From Verrucomicrobiales bacterium (GTDB lineage Bacteria > Verrucomicrobiota > Verrucomicrobiia > Limisphaerales > UBA1096), in contig JAPPPH010000214.1 of the NCBI GenBank assembly GCA_028817635.1, positions 1-7,898 of the forward strand: a DNA stretch of 7,898 bases. The letters are read 5' to 3'. Below the pieces are notes generated by a model, which saw only the letters and a list, made by a program, of their open reading frames with translations, did no database searches and was not told where the DNA came from. This document shows positions 1 through 5,900 of this stretch, piece by piece. A program made the translations under genes and the position numbers. Numbering within the stretch: the first letter of the stretch is position 1; every line of letters begins with the position of its first letter.

Positions 1-36
1 CCGTTGGCCAAGCGCGAGTTTTTCGCCGATGTCTGA
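1..36 (+). CDS. Possible 3' end of a plus-strand gene (partial)
   Basis: Reading from base 1, the plus strand encodes PLAKREFFADV followed by a TGA at 34-36. This could be the tail of a gene that begins before the window and converges on ubiA, whose stop codon lies 23 bases further on. The composition is protein-like, but eleven residues cannot identify a family, and an open stretch this short can arise by chance. I see no start codon with a ribosome binding site for a minus-strand gene in these bases, so a third operon member after ubiA does not begin inside the window. No terminator hairpin is visible in bases 37-59. Confidence 0.3.
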   Translation, partial: PLAKREFFADV

Positions 37-59
37 GAGGGATGCTGGAATGAACAGGC

Positions 60-1079
60 TCATTGCAGTCGACGGAAAAATGGAAACAACACCTCGGTGG
101 CGACCACCACGAAGAACACCGAGCTGATCACAGCGTTGAGCTTGAAGAACGCAGTGTTCACCCACTTCAGGCTGCGCTTACGCGCGATCCAGTGTTCGAA
201 CATCAGGCAAAACATGATGATCAGCCAGCCGATCAGGAAGGCCACCCGCATCTTACACAGGATGCCAAACAACAAAAGCAACCCGAGCATGACCATGTGC
301 GAGAGGAACGAGGCCATGAGGGCGTTTTTAGGCCCCCACGCTGTCACCAGCGAACGCAATCCGTGCTGCCGGTCAAACTCGAAATCCTGCATCGCATAAA
401 TGATATCGAACCCGATCAGCCAAAATACGACTGCGATCCCAAGCACCAGCGGCGGCAGCAGGCTTTGGCTGAACGGCAACAGGGTGAACAACTCCACCAT
501 CGTACCGCCCTTCACGGCGATCCATGCACCGATGGGAGCCAGCGCCAACGCGACGCCCAGCCAGACGTGCGTGTAATCCGTGAACCGCTTGGTCATCGAG
601 TAAAAACAGACGAAGAACAAAGCTACCGGCCCAAGCACAAGACATGCGGTGTTGATGAACCCAGCCGCCACCAGAAACCCGACGGCGCTCAATCCGCAAA
701 GTGTCCAAGCGCTGAAGAGGCTGATCTCCCCCGCAGGCAAATGACGGTTGGCCGTCCGGGGGTTTTTGGCGTCAAACTTGCGATCAACAATTCGGTTGAA
801 CGCCATCGCACAGGTGCGCGCGCAAATCAGGCAAATGAGTATTAACAAAAATAGCTTAATGCCGGGGAATCCATATTCGGTTGCCGGTGCCGGGAGGTCG
901 GCCTTGGCCTCCTCGAGATATCGATAATGCTCCCGGGAGGCGACCATCATCGCCCCCAACGCAAACGGCATCGCAAAGATCGTGTGGGAGAACTTGACGA
1001 ACTCGCCCCACTTCAAAATCACACCAACCAACCCGCCTCTTTTGGGCTTGGGTGCGTTCATGGCTTCGGCCTGACTCAT
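60..1079 (-). CDS. ubiA: UbiA-family polyprenyltransferase, MqnP-like (menaquinone biosynthesis)
   Basis: An integral membrane prenyltransferase of 339 residues that should attach a polyprenyl chain from its diphosphate to an aromatic acid. Both Asp-rich metal/diphosphate motifs are present: N95-x3-D99-x3-D103 followed by NPRTANRHLPAG, and D225-x6-D232-x3-D236 within DIIYAMQDFEFD. The YSxxKRxT loop is at 160-167. Hydrophobic segments consistent with about eight or nine membrane helices cover most of the chain, and a hydrophilic loop of about 24 residues (49-72) separates the first two. The NPRTANRHLPAG and GFDIIYAxQDxxFDRxxGLxS blocks are typical of the UbiA-like group that includes MqnP of the futalosine menaquinone pathway, rather than classical E. 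coli UbiA; this sub-assignment is inference. I chose the ATG at 1079 because it overlaps the ubiX stop as ATGA and has AGGAGG four bases upstream. The ATG at 1094 would place that site inside the gene. It is probably co-transcribed with ubiX. Confidence 0.93.
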   Translation of the reverse strand: MSQAEAMNAPKPKRGGLVGVILKWGEFVKFSHTIFAMPFALGAMMVASREHYRYLEEAKADLPAPATEYGFPGIKLFLLILICLICARTCAMAFNRIVDRKFDAKNPRTANRHLPAGEISLFSAWTLCGLSAVGFLVAAGFINTACLVLGPVALFFVCFYSMTKRFTDYTHVWLGVALALAPIGAWIAVKGGTMVELFTLLPFSQSLLPPLVLGIAVVFWLIGFDIIYAMQDFEFDRQHGLRSLVTAWGPKNALMASFLSHMVMLGLLLLFGILCKMRVAFLIGWLIIMFCLMFEHWIARKRSLKWVNTAFFKLNAVISSVFFVVVATEVLFPFFRRLQ

Positions 1080-1630
1080 TCCTCCTCCTGCCATCGCGGC
1101 GAGGCTTCGTTCGCGAGGCCGAGATGATCCAGCACCCGTGAAACCACCGTATCCGCGACCTCCTCAATCGTCTTTGGGTTGGCATAGAAATGGGGGTTCG
1201 CCGGCAGGATCGTCGCCCCAGCCTGCAACAGCAGTTCCATGTTTTTCAAGTGCACCAAATTGAGTGGAGTCTCGCGGGACACCAAAATCAATTTCCTGTT
1301 TTCCTTCAGCGCCACGTCGGCTGCTCTCAGCAGGACGTTGTCGCTATAGCCGTGGGCAATCCGCCCAAGCGTGCCCATCGTGCAGGGAATCACCACCATG
1401 GCGTCGATCACGTTCGAGCCACTTGCAAACGGGGCGTTCATACTCTTAAGCCCATGCGGCACCACGCCTTCAGGCAGACGGAGTTCGGCCGGCAATTCCT
1501 GTCGAATGACCGCTTGAGCATAGCTGCTAAGCACGACATGAGTTTCGTGCTCGGTCTCGCCCAACCAGTCCAGCAGCCGCTGGGCATAAATCACCCCGCT
1601 GGCTCCGGTTATGGCAACAAGAATTCTCAC
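1076..1630 (-). CDS. ubiX: UbiX-family flavin prenyltransferase
   Basis: A 184-residue flavoprotein that should join dimethylallyl phosphate to FMN, giving the prenylated FMN cofactor used by UbiD-type decarboxylases. The N-terminal FMN-binding fold starts at once with RILVAITGASGVIYA (GASG at 9-12). ASGS is at 69-72 and the conserved VIPCTMGTL block at 80-88. The catalytic set known from Pseudomonas aeruginosa UbiX (R122, K129, R139, E140, Y169, numbering recalled) appears here with a constant offset of 20 as R102, K109, R119, E120 and Y149. Length fits the family (about 185-210). The start is a GTG at 1630. The frame stays open to an ATG at 1828, but that would add 66 non-homologous residues antisense to the neighbouring SDR gene. 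Only a weak GGAAG is seen upstream. It is first in an operon with ubiA. The cognate UbiD-like enzyme is not in the window. UbiX-type proteins are sometimes named MqnM or Pad1 by context. Confidence 0.95.
   Translation of the reverse strand: MRILVAITGASGVIYAQRLLDWLGETEHETHVVLSSYAQAVIRQELPAELRLPEGVVPHGLKSMNAPFASGSNVIDAMVVIPCTMGTLGRIAHGYSDNVLLRAADVALKENRKLILVSRETPLNLVHLKNMELLLQAGATILPANPHFYANPKTIEEVADTVVSRVLDHLGLANEASPRWQEEE
1081..1089 (-). promoter_or_regulatory. Ribosome binding site of ubiA inside the ubiX 3' end
   Basis: On the minus strand AGGAGGAGG lies just before the ATG at 1079. The same bases encode the terminal Glu residues of UbiX (WQEEE). Together with the ATGA overlap this indicates translational coupling and decides the ubiA start in favour of 1079 over the in-frame ATG at 1094. 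Confidence 0.75.
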
Positions 1631-1732
1631 TTGGACTGAAAAACGCTTCCCATCAAAGCACCACAAATATGCGGCAGGCCAAGCCGGCTTGTCGAGCCAA
1701 CGCCGCCGCCCGCTTGACAGTTGGGCCGATGA
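1631..1732. promoter_or_regulatory. Divergent promoter region between ubiX and the SDR gene
   Basis: These 102 bases separate two divergently transcribed genes and must contain the promoter of each unless transcripts start inside the opposite gene. I see no convincing -35/-10 pair on either strand. A TTGACA at 1714-1719 is too close to the SDR start to serve it. A perfect 12-bp palindrome, CAAGCCGGCTTG, lies at 1680-1691 near the middle of the spacer and is a candidate operator or a small hairpin. Confidence 0.5.
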
Positions 1733-2713
1733 ATGACACCAAGCGGCGTGCCCGAAGCACAACACACCCTCATCACCGGCGGCGCCGGCTTCATCGGTTC
1801 GCACCTTGCCGAACGACTGCTTGGCCAAGGCGGCCGTGTTGTGGTGATCGACGATTTTTCGACCGGCTCACGCGACAACCTCGCCCATCTGGCCGACAAT
1901 CCGGAGCTGACGATCATCGAGGACGACGTCACCCATTGCACCGCGCTTGGCCAACTGGTGGCTGAATCCGATTTCGTTTTTCACCTCGCCGCCGCCGTTG
2001 GAGTCGACCGTGTCGTGCAGTCGCCGATCCGCACCATCGAGACCAACCTCAAGTCAACTGAGGCCATTCTCGAGGCGGCCGCGCCCAACCGCACGCCGCT
2101 GTTGCTGCCATCCAGCTCGGAGGTGTACGGCAAAAGCTCCCGTGAAGGGTTCAATGAAAATGACGACCTGCTGATCGGCCCGCCGACGCTTGGCCGATGG
2201 AGCTACGCCTGCTCCAAGCTGATGGATGAATTTCTCGCGCTGGCCTTTCACAACGAGCGACAGTTGCCGGTCACGGTTGTGCGCCTGTTTAATACCGTCG
2301 GCCCGAGGCAAACCGGCCGCTACGGCATGGTGCTGCCGCGCTTTGTGGAGGCAGCCAAGGCCAACGAGCCGATCCGAGTCTTCGGCGACGGCCAGCAGTC
2401 GCGCTGTTTCTGCCACGTCAATGACACTGTCGAGTCACTGCTGCGCTTGGCCAAGTGTGACCGTGCCGCTGGCAACGTCTTCAACATAGGATCAACCGAG
2501 GAGGTAACCATCCTCGGCTTGGCGAAGCGCGTGGTTGAGTTGACCAGGTCACAGTCCCCCATTGAACTGGTGCCGTACGAGGAGGCGTACGACCCCGGAT
2601 TCGAAGACATGCAACGTCGCAAACCGGTGATCGACAAGCTCGAGCAGTTCACCGGCTTCCGGCCCGCCACCCCGCTGGACGACATCATCCGCAGCGTCGC
2701 TGGGATAGCGTAA
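1733..2713 (+). CDS. NAD-dependent nucleotide-sugar epimerase/dehydratase/decarboxylase (extended SDR)
   Basis: A 326-residue cytoplasmic enzyme of the extended short-chain dehydrogenase family, expected to act on a nucleotide-activated sugar with bound NAD. The Rossmann motif GGAGFIG gives the glycine triad G16, G19 and G22. The acidic D40-D41 ends beta-2, as expected for NAD rather than NADP. HLAAAVGVD is at 84-92, SSSEVYG at 127-133, and the catalytic YxxxK is Y158/K162. A substrate-domain block RLFNTVGPRQTGRYGMVLP is followed by VFGDGQQSRCFCHVND. The S128-S129-E130 triplet before VYG matches the T/S-S-E of UDP-glucuronate decarboxylases (Uxs, ArnA C-terminal domain) better than the TDE of dTDP-glucose dehydratases or the pattern of GalE, so decarboxylation of UDP-glucuronate to UDP-xylose is the likeliest guess; epimerase activity is not excluded. 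The ATG at 1733 directly follows an in-frame TGA (1730-1732), so no earlier start exists. A GTG at 1748 is the alternative. No strong ribosome binding site is visible. Length is normal for the family. It stands alone, divergent from ubiX. Confidence 0.9.
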   Translation: MTPSGVPEAQHTLITGGAGFIGSHLAERLLGQGGRVVVIDDFSTGSRDNLAHLADNPELTIIEDDVTHCTALGQLVAESDFVFHLAAAVGVDRVVQSPIRTIETNLKSTEAILEAAAPNRTPLLLPSSSEVYGKSSREGFNENDDLLIGPPTLGRWSYACSKLMDEFLALAFHNERQLPVTVVRLFNTVGPRQTGRYGMVLPRFVEAAKANEPIRVFGDGQQSRCFCHVNDTVESLLRLAKCDRAAGNVFNIGSTEEVTILGLAKRVVELTRSQSPIELVPYEEAYDPGFEDMQRRKPVIDKLEQFTGFRPATPLDDIIRSVAGIA

Positions 2714-2744
2714 CCGTTAATCCGCCTCTCCAGGAGGCGCCATT

Positions 2745-2775
2745 AGCATTCCTAATGCTGATCAGCATTTTCTCT
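2745..2775 (+). terminator. Probable intrinsic terminator after the SDR gene, with competing stems
   Basis: Three complementary six-base arms follow each other: AGCATT (2745-2750), AATGCT (2754-2759) and AGCATT (2764-2769). Arms 2 and 3 form a perfect 16-bp palindrome (2754-2769) that runs into TTTTCTCT, which is terminator-like. Arms 1 and 2 form an alternative stem around a CCT loop. A separate GC stem, CGCCTC/GAGGCG (2723-2728 with 2734-2739), lies just after the stop codon. The AT-rich stem and interrupted T tract make this a moderate terminator at best. Confidence 0.5.
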
Positions 2776-2930
2776 AATCCACCTACCCGGAAAAGGGGTT
2801 GCCTGCCTTTGGGCGTATTGCTAGCTTCCGCTCTTGCGTGGAACTAAGCCAAACCCGGTTATTTTAGCCGGGCGTATTCCTGTATCGTTGAAGAAACTGC
2901 AGGAGAGCCGGCTTTATACGGAGGAACTCA
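2776..2930 (+). promoter_or_regulatory. Upstream region and structured leader of nifJ
   Basis: This non-coding stretch should hold the nifJ promoter and 5' leader. I found no strong sigma-70 pair; TTGCGT (2834-2839) with the AT-rich TTATTTT near 2859-2865 is a poor candidate. CCCGGTT (2854-2860) can pair with AGCCGGG (2866-2872). Alternatively AGCCGG (2866-2871) can pair with CCGGCT (2908-2913), enclosing a CCTG/CAGG pair (2879-2882 with 2900-2903). The 9-mer GGGCGTATT occurs twice, at 2811-2819 and 2870-2878. I recognise no known riboswitch class here. Confidence 0.4.
2920..2924 (+). promoter_or_regulatory. Ribosome binding site of nifJ
   Basis: GGAGG ends six bases before the ATG at 2931, near-ideal spacing. 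It fixes the nifJ start, and translation would be strong if the site is free of the leader structure just upstream. Confidence 0.8.
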
Positions 2931-5900
2931 ATGTCGAACTCATCTGATTCGAAACCGAAGTACCCCGGGATTCCGGTCACCGTGAACGGCAATCAACTGG
3001 TTGCGCGTTCCGTGGAGACCCGGATCACTGAGGGAGGCGTCTTTTACCCCATCACCCCCTCCACCGAAGGAGGCGAACTCTATCAGGAAGCCTTTGCGAT
3101 GGGCGAACTGGATGTGTGGGGCAACTCGAAGATCGCGATCGAGTGTGAAGGTGAGCACGCCGCCCAGGGCGGAGCGACCGCCTTCGCGATCACCGGCAAG
3201 CGAACGGTCAATTTCACCTCCGGCCAGGGTCTGGCCTACGCGATGGAGCAGTACTACCACGCGCCCGGTAAACTCTCGACAATGGTGCTGGAGGTGGGCG
3301 CACGCGCGTTGACCAAGCACGCGCTCAACGTGCACTGCGGTCACGATGATTTTTACGCTGCGCTCGACACCGGCTGGACGATGATGATGGCGCGCGACGC
3401 GCAGCACGCGGCCGATGCCGCCGTGATCCTGCGCAAGGTCAACGAACTCGCGCTCAACCCCGGAATGAACATCCAGGATGGAATGTTGACCACGCACTCG
3501 GAGCGTACCTACCGCGAGCCGGAAGCAGAGTTGCTCCGGGAGTTCCTTGGGGCACCGGACGACACGATCGACTGCCCCACCGAGGCCCAGCGTGAATTAT
3601 TCGGCCCCAAGCGCCGGCGCGTGCCGGAAATGATGGATCTGAAAAACCCGGTCCTGCTTGGCCCGGTGCAAAATCAGGAACACCACATGAACGGTGTGGT
3701 GGCCCGGCGGAATAATTTCAACGAACCGATCCTCGGCTTCATCGAACAGTGCAGCGAGGAATTCGCGCAACTCACCGGCCGCCGTTACGGACTGATTCAT
3801 GAATACAAAACGGAGGACGCCGACACGGTGTTCGTGTCGCTGGGTTGTGCTGCCGAGAATATCGAGGCCGCCTGTGACTATCTCCGCGAACAACGCAATG
3901 CCAAAGTCGGCTCCATCCACCTGAACGTCATCCGCCCCTTCCCCGAGGCGGCGGTCATCAATGCGCTACGCGGCAAGAAAAACGTCATCATCATCGAGCG
4001 CACCGACGAAGCACTCGCCGGGGACAACCCCATGGCACGCGACATCCGCACCGCGCTGGGCAAAGGCCAGGAGGCTGCCCAGTTCGGTGGTGACCTGCCG
4101 GCGATTACGCCCGAGGAAACCCCGCGCATTTTCCGTGGCAGCTACGGCATTGGCTCGCGGGATTTCCGCCCTGAGCACACCCTCGGCGCCTACGAGTTTG
4201 CCACCGGCCAGACCAAGCGCACCGACGGACGAAGCGCCGCCGACGGCGAGACCTATTTCACGCTTGGCATCGATCACCCTTATGCCGTCATCTCGAAGGA
4301 CACCCCCTCCCTGTTGCCGGACGGCGCGATCGCGGTTCGATTCCACTCGATCGGCGGCTGGGGCATGATCACCACCGGCAAAAACCTCGGCGAGATCATC
4401 GGCAACTTCGGACAGATCATTTCCGAGCGCAACCCGACCTACGACGACATCGGCCAGCTTGAGGACAAGTTGTTCATCATGGCCAACCCCAAGTACGGCT
4501 CGGAGAAAAAGGGCGCGCCAACGAACTATTATCTCACCGTTGCTCCGGAGCGCATTCAGGTGAACTGCGAGTTGAACCACGTGGACGTGGTGCTCTGCTG
4601 TGACCCCAAGGCGTTCACCCACACCAACCCGCTTGAGGGTATCAACAAGGGCGGTTGTCTCGTCTGGGAATCGAGCGACTCACCCGAGGAGGCGTGGAAG
4701 CGTATCCCGGCCAAGCACCGGCAGTTCGTCAAGGACAACGACATCCGCATTTTCATCCTACCCGGTTTTGACGTCGCCCGCGATGCGACCAGCCGTGAGG
4801 ACCTCCAGTTGCGCATGCAGGGCAACTCGTTCCTCGGCGCGTTTTTCAAGGTGTCCTCCTTCCTCAAGGATCACGACATTAGCGAGGAGCAGTATCACGA
4901 AATTGTCCACAAGCAGTACGAGAAGAAATTCGGCCGCTTTGGTAAGGCAGTGGTGGAGTCGAACATGAAAGTCATGATCGGCGGCTTCGAACGCGTGCAA
5001 CAAATCAACATCGGCGAACTTGAGGCCGAGGACACCTCCAGCATGCGCAACCCGCTGCTGGCCCCGGTAAACGCCTCCGCCATCGAGATGGCGCCCACCT
5101 CCGGCTGCGAAGGCAGTGGCTGCCCAAGCTGCGCCATGCCGGAGGGCCAATCGCGCGCGCCTTTCCAGACCATGGCGAAGTTTGACTCCGAGTTCCGTAA
5201 TGAGCTTGGCTATCACCAGCCAGCCGGCGCACTCGCCAGCCTTGGCATGATGGGCTCCGCCAGTGGCGCGACGCAGAGCAAGTACGTCGCCCGCCGTGAA
5301 ACCCCAGTTTACATCGCGGAAAACTGCACCCAATGCATGGAGTGCATCACCGCCTGCCCGGACACCGCCCTGCCCAACACCGCGCAGGATGTCAGCACCG
5401 TCCTCGTCACCGCCATCCGCAACTACGTCACCAACGCCGATGACCAAAAGGCACTGCTCAACGAGGTACAGGGCATCGAGGAACGCTGTCGCGCTCGAAT
5501 GGTCGACAACGTCGCCAACAAGAGCAAGGAGCCGTTCAAGGACATCCTTCGCTCGGAGGTCGCCCAGCTCACCGCCGTTTCCGAACAGGCGCGTGGCGAG
5601 TTCACCAATATCATCGACCAGTTGCCGCTGGCCTACAACGACGTCACCGCCATCTTCCGCAGTGTCGAGAAAAAGAACCCCGGCAACGGCGGACTGTTCT
5701 CCATTTTTGTCAGCGACCTCTGCAAGGGCTGCGGCGAGTGCGTGCAGGTCTGCGGCGATCACGACGCACTGCGGATGACCCGCGAGACTCCGGAACTCAA
5801 CTCCGAGCTGGCCACCGCGCAGGTGTTCAGCCGGTTGCTGCCGGACACGAGCCAGAAATTCCTCGGCCTGTACAACGACGACACGCCGGAGGACTCCCGC

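Noticed and set aside
63..845. Plus-strand open frame (260 codons) antisense to ubiA
   Set aside because: The product is rich in His, Gln, Arg and Asp, as expected when membrane-helix codons are read backwards. UbiA on the other strand has clear family motifs.
1714..1719. TTGACA as a -35 box for the SDR gene
   Set aside because: It ends only 13 bases before the start codon, so a -10 box at normal spacing would fall inside the gene, where no such sequence is present.
1631..1828. N-terminal extension of UbiX up to an ATG at 1828
   Set aside because: The added 66 residues show no UbiX similarity and are antisense to the start of the SDR gene; the FMN-binding fold begins right after the GTG at 1630.
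2714..2930. Known riboswitch upstream of nifJ
   Set aside because: I looked for the conserved cores of the TPP, SAM, cobalamin and glycine classes and saw none.
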